A stretch of DNA of 64,000 nucleotides, from assembly GCF_902833905.1 (NCBI RefSeq), contig NZ_CADFGP010000018.1, forward strand, positions 89,880 through 153,879, given 5' to 3'. This DNA is from Paraburkholderia tuberum STM678 (GTDB taxonomy: Bacteria > Pseudomonadota > Gammaproteobacteria > Burkholderiales > Burkholderiaceae). This document shows positions 16,543-25,818 of the stretch, piece by piece. The translations under genes and the position numbers were made by a program. A model generated the notes under the pieces. It made no database searches. It saw nothing but the letters and a program-made list of their open reading frames with translations, and was not told the DNA's origin. Numbering within the stretch: the first letter of the stretch is position 1; each line of letters starts with the position of its first letter.

Positions 16543-18216
16543 TCACATATTCGGATAGTTCGGACCGCCACCGCCTTCCGGCGTGACCCACACGATATTC
16601 TGCGTCGGGTCCTTGATATCGCAGGTCTTGCAGTGCACGCAGTTCTGCGCATTGATGACGAGCCGCTCGCTGCCATCGTCGTTCTTCACGAACTCGTACA
16701 CTGCAGCGGGGCAATAACGCGCCTCCGGTCCCGCGTAGGTCTGCCAGTTCACGTTGACCGGCACGGTCGGATCCTTCAGCGTCAGGTGCGCCGGCTGATT
16801 TTCCTCGTGATTCGTGTTCGAGATGAACACCGAGGACAGCCGGTCGAACGTCAGCTTGCCGTCCGGCTTCGGATACGTGATCGGCTTGCACTGCGAAGCC
16901 GGCTTCAGCATCTCGTGATCGGAATGCTGATGATGCAGCGTCCACGGCACGTTGCCGCCGAGCAGCTTCTGCTCGAGACCGACCATCAGCGTGCCAAGGT
17001 AGAGACCCTTGCTCATCCACTGCTTGAAGTTACGCGCGCGATACAGCTCGGTGTAGAGCCACGACGTCTTGAACGCTTCCGGGTAGGCGCTCAGTTCGTC
17101 CGACTGACGGCCGGCCTGGACGGCGTCGAACGCGGCATCGGCGGCGAGCATGCCGGTCTTGATCGCGGCGTGCGAACCCTTGATGCGCGACGCGTTCAGG
17201 AAGCCCGCGTCGTCGCCGACCAGGGCACCGCCCGGGAACACCAGCTTCGGCAACGACATCAGGCCGCCCGCGGTGATCGCGCGCGCGCCGTAGGACACGC
17301 GCTTGCCGCCTTCGAGAATCGCGCGGATCGCCGGATGCGTCTTGTAGCGCTGGAATTCCTCGAACGGCGACAGATACGGATTCGAATAGCCGAGGCCGAC
17401 CACGAAGCCGACCACGACCTGGTTGTTGTCCATGTGGTAGAGGAACGAGCCGCCGTAGGTGTCGTTTTCGAGCGGCCAGCCGGCCGTGTGCATCACCAGA
17501 CCCGGCTTGTGCTTCGCGGGATCGATTTCCCACAACTCCTTGATGCCGAGGCCGTACACCTGCGGATCGACGCCGTCGCGCAGCTTGAACTTCTCGTTCA
17601 GCTGGCGGCCGAGGTGGCCGCGCGCGCCTTCGCAGAACAGCGTGTACTTCGCGTGCAGCTCCATGCCGAGCTGGAAGTTTTCGGTCGGTTCGCCGTCCTT
17701 GCCGATGCCCAGATTGCCGGTCGCGACGCCCTTGACCGAGCCGTCGTCGTTGTAGAGCACTTCGGCCGCCGGAAAGCCCGGGAATATCTCGACGCCGAGC
17801 GCTTCGGCCTGCTGACCCAGCCAGCGCGTCACGTTCGCGAGGCTGATCACGTAGTTGCCGTGGTTCTTGAAATTGTCCGGCAGCGCCCAGGTCGGCACGC
17901 TCTTCGAACCGGTTTCCGTCAGGAACAGGAAGCGGTCTTCGGTCACGTCGACCGTCAGCGGCGCGCCTTTTTCCTTCCAGTCCGGGATCAGCTCGGTCAG
18001 CGCGCGCGGGTCCATCACCGCGCCCGACAGAATATGGGCCCCGATCTCTGAGCCTTTTTCGAGTACGCACACGCCAATGTCAGCGCCTCGTTCGGCGGCG
18101 CGCTGCTTCAGGCGAATGGCCGCCGACAGGCCCGCAGGGCCGCCGCCGACGATGACGACGTCATACTCCATCGACTCGCGCGGGCCGTACTGCTCAATGA
18201 GACTTGCGGGGGTCAT
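16543..18216 (-). CDS. Electron-transfer flavoprotein-ubiquinone oxidoreductase
   Basis: 557-residue ETF dehydrogenase. The FAD-binding motif VVIVGGGPAGLSAAIRL is at about residues 20-36; the C-terminal ferredoxin-like part holds the [4Fe-4S] cysteines in CPAAVYEFV and CVHCKTCDIKDP followed by NIVWVTPEGGGGP. It takes electrons from ETF, reduced by acyl-CoA dehydrogenases such as those at 35-37 kb, and passes them to ubiquinone at the membrane. It is divergent from an SDR gene, and the shared 186-bp region contains two dyads. Confidence 0.95.
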   Translation of the reverse strand: MTPASLIEQYGPRESMEYDVVIVGGGPAGLSAAIRLKQRAAERGADIGVCVLEKGSEIGAHILSGAVMDPRALTELIPDWKEKGAPLTVDVTEDRFLFLTETGSKSVPTWALPDNFKNHGNYVISLANVTRWLGQQAEALGVEIFPGFPAAEVLYNDDGSVKGVATGNLGIGKDGEPTENFQLGMELHAKYTLFCEGARGHLGRQLNEKFKLRDGVDPQVYGLGIKELWEIDPAKHKPGLVMHTAGWPLENDTYGGSFLYHMDNNQVVVGFVVGLGYSNPYLSPFEEFQRYKTHPAIRAILEGGKRVSYGARAITAGGLMSLPKLVFPGGALVGDDAGFLNASRIKGSHAAIKTGMLAADAAFDAVQAGRQSDELSAYPEAFKTSWLYTELYRARNFKQWMSKGLYLGTLMVGLEQKLLGGNVPWTLHHQHSDHEMLKPASQCKPITYPKPDGKLTFDRLSSVFISNTNHEENQPAHLTLKDPTVPVNVNWQTYAGPEARYCPAAVYEFVKNDDGSERLVINAQNCVHCKTCDIKDPTQNIVWVTPEGGGGPNYPNM

Positions 18217-18309
18217 TGATGCTCCTCTTACCGTTAGAATGCTTTTTTCGGGTTCGTATTGTGGGCGATCGATTCCCGCGCCGCAACCCGAAATCCGCAG
18301 ATTAGCACG

Positions 18310-18351
18310 ACCGTACTATTTCATGATACGGTATAGACCCTTAGTCGGGTC
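18310..18351. promoter_or_regulatory. Two adjacent dyads between ETF-QO and SDR genes
   Basis: A perfect inverted repeat ACCGTA-N11-TACGGT spans 18310-18332. A second, GACCC-N6-GGGTC, follows at 18336-18351. Both sit in the divergent intergenic region 18217-18402 and look like operators for dimeric regulators. Neither matches an operator I can name. Confidence 0.4.
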
Positions 18352-18402
18352 CTACCGAACCCGTCAACCGCAGTTGTCACCACAACCGAACAAGGAAAGA
18401 CA

Positions 18403-19179
18403 ATGGGCCGTTCGATCAATCTGGAAGGCAAGGTCGCGCTGATTACGGGCGCCTCGAGCGGGCTGGGCAAGCGCTTCGCGCAGGTGCTGTCGCAGGCGGG
18501 CGCGAAGGTCGTGCTGGCGAGCCGACGTACCGAGCGGCTCAAGGAGCTGCGCGCGGAAATCGAGGCGTCCGGCGGCGCCGCGCACGTCGTGTCGCTCGAC
18601 GTGACCGACTATCAGAGCATCAAGTCGGCGGTCGCGCATGCGGAGACCGAGGCCGGCACCATCGATATCCTCGTCAACAACTCGGGCGTGTCGACCACGC
18701 AGAAGCTGTCCGAGGTCACGCCGGCGGACTTCGAATACGTGTTCGACACGAATACGCGCGGCGCGTTTTTCGTGGCGCAGGAAGTCGCCAAGCGCATGAT
18801 CATGCGCGGCAACAACGCGCAGAAGCCGTCGTACCGGATCATCAACATCGCGTCGATGGCGGGCTTGCGCGTGCTGCCGCAAATCGGCCTGTATTCGATG
18901 AGCAAGGCCGCGGTCGTCCACATGACGAAGGCGATGGCGCTCGAGTGGGGCAAGCATGGCATCAATGTGAACGCGATCTGCCCCGGGTATATCGACACCG
19001 AGATCAACCATCACCACTGGTCGACCGATCAGGGCCAGAAACTCGTGGCGATGCTGCCGCGTCATCGGGTCGGCAAGCCGGAGGATCTCGATGGGCTGCT
19101 CCTGCTGCTCGCGGCGGATGAATCGCAGTTCATCAACGGCTCGGTGATCGTCGCCGACGACGGCTTCGGACTCGCGTGA
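18403..19179 (+). CDS. Short-chain dehydrogenase/reductase
   Basis: 258-residue classical SDR. The cofactor motif TGASSGLG is near residue 17, NNSG near residue 95, catalytic Ser in INIASMAG and the YxxxK pair in YSMSKAAV. ASRR after the second strand suggests NADP preference. The likely substrate is a 3-hydroxyacyl thioester or similar alcohol. A thioesterase gene follows on the same strand and ETF-QO lies divergent, so a place in fatty-acid or acyl-CoA oxidation is likely. Confidence 0.87.
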   Translation: MGRSINLEGKVALITGASSGLGKRFAQVLSQAGAKVVLASRRTERLKELRAEIEASGGAAHVVSLDVTDYQSIKSAVAHAETEAGTIDILVNNSGVSTTQKLSEVTPADFEYVFDTNTRGAFFVAQEVAKRMIMRGNNAQKPSYRIINIASMAGLRVLPQIGLYSMSKAAVVHMTKAMALEWGKHGINVNAICPGYIDTEINHHHWSTDQGQKLVAMLPRHRVGKPEDLDGLLLLLAADESQFINGSVIVADDGFGLA

Positions 19180-19235
19180 GCGGGTCGTCCAAAGTTTCAA
19201 AAGCCAGGCAGAAAAAGGAAGAACGGAAGTACAGA

Positions 19236-19667
19236 ATGAGCGATTTTCACGCAGTTTTCGAAATGACGATGCCGATCCGCTGGGGCGACATGGACGCCTT
19301 CGGTCACGTCAACAACACGGTTTATTTCCGCTACATGGAGCAGGTGCGGATTTCCTGGTTCGAGCACATGGACTTTGTCGGCCAGCGCGCGCACGGGCAG
19401 GGGCCGGTGATCGTCAATGCGTCGATGGAGTTTCTGAAGCAACTGCACTATCCGGGCGACGTGATCGGCCGGATGTCGGTGGCGACACCGGGGCGCAGCA
19501 GCTTCGATACGGCTTTCGAGCTCCTGCGCGCCGATGAGCCGGATACGCTCTATGCGCGAGGCGCCGCGCGATGCGTGTGGATCGACTACGCGGCGGGCAA
19601 GTCGGTGCCGGTGCCTGACGTACTGCGCGCGGCCATCGAGAGCGCGGCGCTCGTCAAGGCGGCCTGA
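19236..19667 (+). CDS. Acyl-CoA thioesterase, 4-hydroxybenzoyl-CoA thioesterase (hot-dog) family
   Basis: 143-residue single hot-dog domain. IRWGDMDAFGHVNNTVYFRYMEQVR carries the catalytic Asp of the 4HBT/YbgC family. The start at ATG 19236 is chosen because GGAAG lies 6 nt upstream; a GTG at 19176 overlapping the SDR stop is also in frame but adds a basic unconserved stretch. It would hydrolyse an acyl-CoA to free acid and CoA in the cytoplasm and is probably co-transcribed with the SDR gene. Confidence 0.87.
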   Translation: MSDFHAVFEMTMPIRWGDMDAFGHVNNTVYFRYMEQVRISWFEHMDFVGQRAHGQGPVIVNASMEFLKQLHYPGDVIGRMSVATPGRSSFDTAFELLRADEPDTLYARGAARCVWIDYAAGKSVPVPDVLRAAIESAALVKAA

Positions 19668-19711
19668 GCGCGCGGCTTGACAGCGCTGTCGCGCGCTTCA
19701 AACGCCCTCTC

Positions 19712-20257
19712 TCAATCCCCGAGCAGCCGCTGCAACAGCTCGGTCGCATTGCCCGTATCGTATTTGCGCATGAGCCGCGCGCGGTAGACGTCGACCGTGC
19801 GCGGGCTGATGTCGAGCACGCGGCCGATCTGCTTGCTGGTCTTGCCCGTCACCAGTTGCGCGGCGATTTCGCGCTCGCGTGGCGTCAGCTCCACCGCGAC
19901 CCGCCGGGTTGCGCTCAAATCCTCGAAGGTCCAGACACCCGCCGCGTGCGGGTCGGTGCGCTGCTGCGCGCGGCCCGTCACGTGACACCAGAACAGCTCG
20001 CCGTTCGCGCGCTTCATGATCCGGTCGTCCGCGTAGCTGCCTTGCGCGGTCATGATCGGCGGAATGCGCGCGCCGATCCGCTCGAACTCGTCCGCCGATG
20101 GATACAACACCTGGAACGACTGACCGATCAGCGCGTCGCGCGCGTAGCCGAATATCGACGCTAGCTCGTCGTTGCAGTCTTCGATGGTCCGCTCGCGGGA
20201 CAGCACGAGTCCGATCGGCGCGAGGTGAAACGCAGTGCGGTAATCCAGGGCGGGCAT
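19712..20257 (-). CDS. PAS-domain LuxR-type regulator
   Basis: 181-residue protein. Residues about 8-110 form a PAS sensor domain (FHLAPIGLVLSRERTIEDCNDELASIFGYARDALIGQSF), and residues about 120-180 a LuxR/GerE helix-turn-helix (LTPREREIAAQLVTGKTSKQIGRVLDISPRTVDVYRARLMRKY). There is no receiver domain, so the PAS domain itself is probably the input. The start at 20257 begins the PAS domain directly; an ATG at 20302 would add 15 residues. It is divergent from scoAB and is the natural candidate regulator of those genes, though that is inference from position. Confidence 0.83.
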   Translation of the reverse strand: MPALDYRTAFHLAPIGLVLSRERTIEDCNDELASIFGYARDALIGQSFQVLYPSADEFERIGARIPPIMTAQGSYADDRIMKRANGELFWCHVTGRAQQRTDPHAAGVWTFEDLSATRRVAVELTPREREIAAQLVTGKTSKQIGRVLDISPRTVDVYRARLMRKYDTGNATELLQRLLGD

Positions 20258-20476
20258 GGGCGGGAGGCAAGTACTTATGTATTTTTGCGTATTGTGCCGC
20301 ATGGCGGGCCCAGCGTACTCTTTCGCGCAGATGACAACGCGGCTCAAGCTGCGGATGACTAGAATGACGTAGCGGTATCGTGAGGCGACGTGAAGTTCGC
20401 CCGTTGCGATATCAGCCGCAATGATCCGGCGGCCTGCGTACACGTTTCGGGTTTCCATAGAGGAAGGGACATACAG

Positions 20477-21181
20477 ATGAACAAGGTCTATCCAGGCGCC
20501 GCCGAGGCGCTGAAGGACATCGTCAAGGACGGGCAGACGTTCGCCGTCGGCGGCTTCGGGCTGTGCGGCATTCCTGAGGCGCTGATCGCTGCGCTGCGCG
20601 ATTCGAAGGTGCAGGGCATCACGTGCATCAGCAACAACGCGGGCGTCGACGGTTTCGGCCTCGGCCTGCTGCTCGAGACGCGTCAGATCAAGAAAATGAT
20701 CTCGTCGTACGTCGGCGAAAACAAGGAGTTCGAGCGCCAGTACCTGGCCGGCGAACTCGAGCTCGAATTCACGCCGCAAGGCACGCTCGCCGAGAAGCTG
20801 CGCGCGGGCGGCTCGGGCATCCCGGCGTTTTTCACGAACACCGGCTACGGCACGCAGATCGCCGAGGGCAAGGAAACCCGCCAGTTCGGCGAGAACCACT
20901 ACGTGCTCGAACATTCGCTGACCGCCGATGTCGCGCTCGTCAAGGCATGGAAGGCCGACAAGGCCGGCAACCTGATCTATCGCCGCACCGCGCGCAACTT
21001 CAATCCGATGTGCGCGATGGCGGGCCGCATCACCGTCGCGGAAGTCGAAGAGATCGTCGAAGTGGGCGAGCTCGATCCGGACGCGATCCATACGCCTGGC
21101 ATCTTCGTGCAGCGCATCGTGCTGAATGCGCATCCGGAAAAACGCATCGAACAACGCGTCGTCCGCGCGAAAGGAGACTGA
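20477..21181 (+). CDS. scoA: 3-oxoacid CoA-transferase subunit A
   Basis: 234-residue alpha subunit of a succinyl-CoA:3-oxoacid (acetoacetate) CoA transferase. The start MNKVYPGAAEALKDI at 20477 follows an AGGAAGG ribosome binding site. Family blocks include GGFGLCGIPEALIAAL and the C-terminal NPMCAMAGRITVAEVEEIVE. With ScoB it moves CoA from succinyl-CoA to acetoacetate, linking ketone-body or polyhydroxybutyrate breakdown to the TCA cycle. The scoB ribosome binding site lies within the last codons of this gene. Confidence 0.93.
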   Translation: MNKVYPGAAEALKDIVKDGQTFAVGGFGLCGIPEALIAALRDSKVQGITCISNNAGVDGFGLGLLLETRQIKKMISSYVGENKEFERQYLAGELELEFTPQGTLAEKLRAGGSGIPAFFTNTGYGTQIAEGKETRQFGENHYVLEHSLTADVALVKAWKADKAGNLIYRRTARNFNPMCAMAGRITVAEVEEIVEVGELDPDAIHTPGIFVQRIVLNAHPEKRIEQRVVRAKGD

Positions 21182-21183
21182 TC

Positions 21184-21825
21184 ATGGCATGGACTCGTGA
21201 CGAAATGGCCGCGCGCGCGGCGAAGGAACTGCAGGACGGCTTTTACGTGAACCTCGGCATCGGCTTGCCGACGCTGGTCGCGAACCACGTGCCGGCGGGC
21301 GTCGAAGTGTGGCTGCAGTCGGAGAACGGTCTGCTCGGTATCGGCCCGTCGCCGACCGAAGACGAAGTCGACGCCGACCTGATCAACGCCGGCAAGCAAA
21401 CGGTGACGACGCTGCCCGGTTCGTCGATTTTCTCGTCGGCGGATTCGTTCGCGATGATTCGCGGCGGCCACATCAATCTCGCGATTCTCGGTGCGATGCA
21501 GATCAGCAGCAAGGGCGATCTCGCGAACTGGATGATCCCGGGCAAGATGATCAAGGGCATGGGCGGCGCGATGGACCTGGTCGCGGGCGTCAAGCGCGTG
21601 GTCGTGCTGATGGAGCATGTCGCGAAGGGCGATCAGCACAAGATCCTCGAAGAATGCACGCTGCCGCTGACGGGCGTGGGTGTGGTCGACGAGATCATCA
21701 CCGATCTCGGCGTGATCGAAGTGACCGAAAACGGCTTGAAAGTGACCGAACTCGCGCCGGGTGTGAGCGTCGACGAAATCAAGGCGAAAACCGGCGCGCC
21801 GCTCGATGTGAGCGCGGTGAGCTGA
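21184..21825 (+). CDS. scoB: 3-oxoacid CoA-transferase subunit B
   Basis: 213-residue beta subunit starting 2 nt after scoA with AAGGAG at 21171-21176. The active-site glutamate is in SENGLLGIGP near residue 50, and GGHINLAILGAMQ and KRVVVLMEHVAKGDQHKI are family blocks. It forms the catalytic partner of ScoA. A strong terminator at 21888 closes the transcript. Confidence 0.94.
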   Translation: MAWTRDEMAARAAKELQDGFYVNLGIGLPTLVANHVPAGVEVWLQSENGLLGIGPSPTEDEVDADLINAGKQTVTTLPGSSIFSSADSFAMIRGGHINLAILGAMQISSKGDLANWMIPGKMIKGMGGAMDLVAGVKRVVVLMEHVAKGDQHKILEECTLPLTGVGVVDEIITDLGVIEVTENGLKVTELAPGVSVDEIKAKTGAPLDVSAVS

Positions 21826-21887
21826 CGCGGGTTGAAACGCCGCTGCGCGCGTCGGCGCGACCGCGCGGCGGCAACGGTGTGTTCCGG

Positions 21888-21922
21888 ACGGGCGAGACGC
21901 GAGTCTCGCCCGTTCTGTTTTT
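21888..21922 (+). terminator. Intrinsic terminator of scoAB
   Basis: ACGGGCGAGAC (21888-21898) pairs perfectly with GTCTCGCCCGT (21903-21913) around a GCGA loop, followed by TCTGTTTTT. It lies 62 nt after the scoB stop. Confidence 0.85.
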
Positions 21923-22052
21923 GGCGCGCGGCGGCGGATGCGCCGGACGGTTGGATCGACTTTCCTAAGCCTTCTGGCCGATGCTTGCCGCGCGACGAAG
22001 CGGTTTACAATCGTTCGCAGCCCAATCCGCAGCGTCTTTGCAAGGACACCAG

Positions 22053-22949
22053 ATGACCGCAACGACTTCCGCTTCCACCACCGGGCGGCCCGCGCCGCGT
22101 CAACGTTACGTGCGGTGCGCGAGCCCTGCCGGCCTGCATCGCGTCGCCTATACCGAGTGGGGCGACCCGGACAATCCGCGCGTGTTGCTGTGCGTGCACG
22201 GACTCACGCGATCGGGGCGCGATTTCGACCGCCTCGCCGCCAACTTCGCGGACACCTATCGCGTGGTGTGCCCGGACGTGGTTGGCCGGGGCTTGTCGTC
22301 GTGGCTCGCGAACCCCAACTTATACGCGGTGCCGCAGTACGTCGCCGACATGGTCACACTGATCGCGCGGCTCGACGTCGACACCGTCGACTGGTTCGGC
22401 ACCTCGATGGGCGGCCTGATCGGCATGGGGCTCGCCGGCCTGCCGGACACGCCGATCCGCAAGCTGCTGCTGAACGACGTCGGGCCGCATCTGGAGCCGG
22501 TCGCGGTCAAGCGCATCGGCGATTACCTTGGCAAGCCCGCACGCTTCGAAACGCTGCAGCAGGGCGTTGACTATGCCGCGCAGCTCGCGCAGAGCTTCGG
22601 ACCGCTGACTCCGGACGAATGGCGCGAAATCAATACGCCGTTGCTGCGCGAAGAGGACGGCGCATGGGTGCTGCGCTATGACCCGCGCATCGCGCAGCCG
22701 TTCGCGGCGGTCACCGAGGAAGCGGCGAAGCTCGGCGAGGCGGCGCTGTGGCATTCGCTCGCGTCGTTCCAGGGGCCGGTGCTGGTGGTGCGCGGCGAGC
22801 AGTCGGATTTGCTGTCGCGTGAAACGGTCGCGAAGATGGTGTCGACCGCGCGTGCCGCATCGAGCGTGGAGATCGCCGGCGTCGGGCATGCGCCGGCGTT
22901 CCTGGCGGCGGACCAGATCGCGCTCGCGAGGGAGTTCTTCATCGGTTAG
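22053..22949 (+). CDS. Alpha/beta hydrolase
   Basis: 298-residue alpha/beta hydrolase. VHGLTRSGRDFDRL is the oxyanion region, GTSMGG the nucleophile elbow (Ser near residue 122) and GVGHAP the catalytic-His region near the C-terminus; a Glu/Asp in RGEQSD may be the acid. Start ATG 22053 is preceded by CAAGGA. The substrate is unknown. It precedes a RidA-like gene and relA on the same strand. Confidence 0.85.
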   Translation: MTATTSASTTGRPAPRQRYVRCASPAGLHRVAYTEWGDPDNPRVLLCVHGLTRSGRDFDRLAANFADTYRVVCPDVVGRGLSSWLANPNLYAVPQYVADMVTLIARLDVDTVDWFGTSMGGLIGMGLAGLPDTPIRKLLLNDVGPHLEPVAVKRIGDYLGKPARFETLQQGVDYAAQLAQSFGPLTPDEWREINTPLLREEDGAWVLRYDPRIAQPFAAVTEEAAKLGEAALWHSLASFQGPVLVVRGEQSDLLSRETVAKMVSTARAASSVEIAGVGHAPAFLAADQIALAREFFIG

Positions 22950-23046
22950 GCCGCGAACGCGTCATAATATTGAGTTCCGCATGACGATTTCATCGGCAGT
23001 GTCGTGTGGGACGTAGTTCGATTAACCCCTCAGCTCAGGACTTTTC

Positions 23047-23400
23047 ATGGCAGTCATTCGTTATCACGTCGGCAAGCGTCTCTCGGAAATGGCCGTGCAC
23101 AACGGCACCGTGTACCTCGCGGGTCAGATCGCCGAAGACGACGATCTGGACATCGCCGGCCAGACGCGCGAAGTGCTCGGCCACATCGACCGTCTGCTCG
23201 CCGAAGCGAACAGCGACAAGTCGCTGTTGCTGTCGGTGCAGATCTATATCTCGGACATGGCGCATTTCGCCGGCATGAACGCCGTGTGGGACGAGTGGGT
23301 CGCGCAGGGCGACACGCCGCCGCGCGCGACCGTCGAGGCAAAGCTTGCGAATCCGAAGTGCCTCGTCGAAATCGTCGTGATCGCGGCGCAGCGCAACTGA
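23047..23400 (+). CDS. RidA-family enamine/imine deaminase-like protein
   Basis: 117-residue protein of the RidA (YjgF/YER057c) family, YoaB-like branch: GTVYLAGQIAEDDDLDIAGQTREVLGHID and PPRATVEAKLANPKCLVEIVVIAA. RidA proteins hydrolyse reactive enamines and imines formed by PLP enzymes. The conserved catalytic arginine is represented by the Arg in PPRAT. It lies 69 nt before relA. Confidence 0.88.
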   Translation: MAVIRYHVGKRLSEMAVHNGTVYLAGQIAEDDDLDIAGQTREVLGHIDRLLAEANSDKSLLLSVQIYISDMAHFAGMNAVWDEWVAQGDTPPRATVEAKLANPKCLVEIVVIAAQRN

Positions 23401-23469
23401 GTCGCGGCCGTCCGGCAGCACCGTGGTTGATTTTCCGTTGAATCGTCTGGCCCGGCGGGCCGTCGCACC

Positions 23470-25713
23470 ATGAACACCGATACCGTTCCGAGCGCGCCTC
23501 ATCCCCATCGTTCCTTCGACGAAGCGATGGCGTTCGTGCGCGAACATGCGGGCGAGGTGCGGCTGTCGTCGGGCGAATTGCTCGCGGATCACGCGGCGGG
23601 CACCGCGTCGATCATGCGCAAGCTCAACGTCGATCCGCCGGCGGTGCTGGCCGCTGCGCTGTTTGCGCTGACACCGCATCTGCGCGATCCGGAGCGCGTG
23701 ATCGCCGACGACTTCGGCGAAGAAGTCGCCCAACTGGTCGGCGACGTACGCAAGCTGCTGCGGCTCGGCACGGTCAGTTTGCGCGCGGCGCAAAACGCGA
23801 TGCCCGAGGCCGGGCGTGACGCGCAGGCTGCGCGCCGCGTGCAGGTCGAGGCGCTGCGCAAAATGCTGCTCGCGTTCGCGCAAGACATTCGCGTCGTGCT
23901 GATCCGCCTCGCGTCGCGGCTGCAAACGCTGCGTTATTACGCGGCCGCGAAGCTCGCGCCGTCGCCCGACGTCGCACGCGAAACGCTCGATATCTACGCG
24001 CCGCTCGCGAACCGCCTCGGCATCTGGCAATTGAAGTGGGAGCTCGAGGACCTCGCGTTCCGTTTCGAGGAGCCGGACACCTACAAGCGCATCGCGAAAC
24101 TGCTCGACGAGAAGCGCGTCGAGCGCGAGAGCTATGTCGCGCAGGCGATCGAACGCCTGCAGCAAGAGCTGGCTGCCGCGCATATCCGCGCGGAAGTGAG
24201 CGGTCGGCCGAAGCATATCTACAGCATCTGGCGCAAGATGCGCGGCAAGGAGCTGGACTTCGCCGAGCTGTACGACGTGCGCGCGTTTCGCGTGATCGTG
24301 CCGGACATCAAGGACTGCTACACCGTGCTCGGCATCGTGCACAACCTGTGGCAGCCGGTGCCGAAGGAGTTCGACGATTACATCTCCCGGCCGAAGCCGA
24401 ACGGCTACAAGTCGCTGCACACCGTCGTGATCGGCGACGACGGCCGCGCGTTCGAAGTGCAGATCCGCACGCAGGAAATGCATCGCTTCGCCGAATACGG
24501 CGTGGCCGCGCACTGGCGCTACAAGGAAGCGGGTGCGCGCGGCTATGGCGGCACGTTCACCGCGAGCGAGAAATACGACGAGAAGATCGCCTGGCTGCGA
24601 CAGTTGCTCGCGTGGAAGGACGAAGTCTCCGAGGCCGAGCATGGCGAAGCGGGCTCGGCACAGCCGTGGGAGCAGTTGCGCCAGGCCACGCTCGACGACG
24701 ATCACATCTACGTGCTGACGCCGCAGGCGCGCGTGATTCCGTTGCCGCACGGCGCGACGCCGATCGACTTCGCATTTCACCTGCACAGCGAGCTTGGGCA
24801 TCGTTGCCGCGGCGCGCGCGTCGACGGCGCGATGGTGCCGCTCAACACGCCGCTGCAGAACGGCCAGACGGTCGAGATCGTGGCGGTGAAGGAGGGCGGT
24901 CCGTCGCGCGACTGGCTTAATCCGCAACTTGGCTATTTGCAAAGCCCGCGCGCGCGGCAGAAGGTGCGCGCGTGGTTCAACGCGGTGGAGTTACAGGAGC
25001 ACATCGCGAACGGTCGCGCGATGGTTGAAAAAACCCTGCAGCGCGAAGGCAAGACCTCGGTCAATCTCGATCAACTGGCCGCGCGGCTCGGTTTCAAGAC
25101 CACCGACGACCTGTTCTCCGTGGTCGGCAAGGAGGAGTTCAGTCTGAGGCTCGTCGAGCAGGCGTTGCAGGATGCGCCGCCGCCCGAGCCCGAGGTCGAT
25201 GCGCCGGAGAAGTTCGAGAAACGCAGCAGCGGCGCGAGCGTCGCGCGCGGCGCATCCACGGGGGTGCTGGTGGTCGGCGTCGATGCGTTGCTCACCCAGC
25301 TCGCGCGCTGCTGCCGGCCGGCGCCGCCCGACGACATCTGCGGATTCGTTACGCGAGGCAAGGGCATGTCGGTTCATCGCAGCGACTGCGCGACGTTCCG
25401 CCGGATGGCGGAGCGCGCGCCGGAGCGCGTGCTTCAGACGGCGTGGTCGGCGGACGTGATGAGCGGCCGCGGCCATTCCGTCTACCCGGTCGACCTCAGC
25501 ATCGAGGCGACGGACCGGCAAGGTCTGCTGCGCGATATCTCCGAAGTATTCGCGCGGGAAAAGATGAACGTGATCGGCGTAAAGACGCAATCGCGCCGCA
25601 ATGCCGCGTTCATGCAATTTACCGTCGAGGTGTCGAGCTCCGAGCAGATTCAGCGCGCGTGCACGCTGCTGGGCGAGATCACGGGTGTCGTGCGCGCGAC
25701 GCGCAAGAACTGA
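23470..25713 (+). CDS. relA: GTP pyrophosphokinase RelA
   Basis: 747-residue long RSH protein. The N-terminal hydrolase-like domain lacks the HD metal pair (ALFALTPHLRDP where SpoT has a histidine-aspartate motif), so it is probably hydrolase-dead. The synthetase domain (about 210-350) carries the RelA-type acidic EFDDYI motif (about 300-305) rather than the RFKD of bifunctional enzymes, then PKPNGYKSLHT. A TGS domain follows at about 408-475, a Cys cluster (CCRPAPPDDI) at about 612 and an ACT domain at the C-terminus. It makes (p)ppGpp on stalled ribosomes when uncharged tRNA accumulates. Confidence 0.94.
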   Translation: MNTDTVPSAPHPHRSFDEAMAFVREHAGEVRLSSGELLADHAAGTASIMRKLNVDPPAVLAAALFALTPHLRDPERVIADDFGEEVAQLVGDVRKLLRLGTVSLRAAQNAMPEAGRDAQAARRVQVEALRKMLLAFAQDIRVVLIRLASRLQTLRYYAAAKLAPSPDVARETLDIYAPLANRLGIWQLKWELEDLAFRFEEPDTYKRIAKLLDEKRVERESYVAQAIERLQQELAAAHIRAEVSGRPKHIYSIWRKMRGKELDFAELYDVRAFRVIVPDIKDCYTVLGIVHNLWQPVPKEFDDYISRPKPNGYKSLHTVVIGDDGRAFEVQIRTQEMHRFAEYGVAAHWRYKEAGARGYGGTFTASEKYDEKIAWLRQLLAWKDEVSEAEHGEAGSAQPWEQLRQATLDDDHIYVLTPQARVIPLPHGATPIDFAFHLHSELGHRCRGARVDGAMVPLNTPLQNGQTVEIVAVKEGGPSRDWLNPQLGYLQSPRARQKVRAWFNAVELQEHIANGRAMVEKTLQREGKTSVNLDQLAARLGFKTTDDLFSVVGKEEFSLRLVEQALQDAPPPEPEVDAPEKFEKRSSGASVARGASTGVLVVGVDALLTQLARCCRPAPPDDICGFVTRGKGMSVHRSDCATFRRMAERAPERVLQTAWSADVMSGRGHSVYPVDLSIEATDRQGLLRDISEVFAREKMNVIGVKTQSRRNAAFMQFTVEVSSSEQIQRACTLLGEITGVVRATRKN

Positions 25714-25778
25714 GGCGCGGGCGGTTGGAAAAAGCCTCGCTAGTGGCGCGACGGATTAAAGTCGCTGCATAAAAGTAC

Positions 25779-25807
25779 TTGCCAAGCTGCGCTATACCCC
25801 ATATACT
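25779..25807 (+). promoter_or_regulatory. Promoter of tRNA-Val
   Basis: TTGCCA at 25779-25784 and TATACT at 25802-25807 are separated by exactly 17 bp. Transcription would begin a few bases before the tRNA at 25819. Confidence 0.75.
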
Positions 25808-25818
25808 CTCGTTTCTTC

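Noticed and set aside
23035..24942. Minus-strand 635-codon frame opposite ridA-like gene and relA
   Set aside because: Same reason: covers two genes with recognisable motifs and encodes no recognisable protein.
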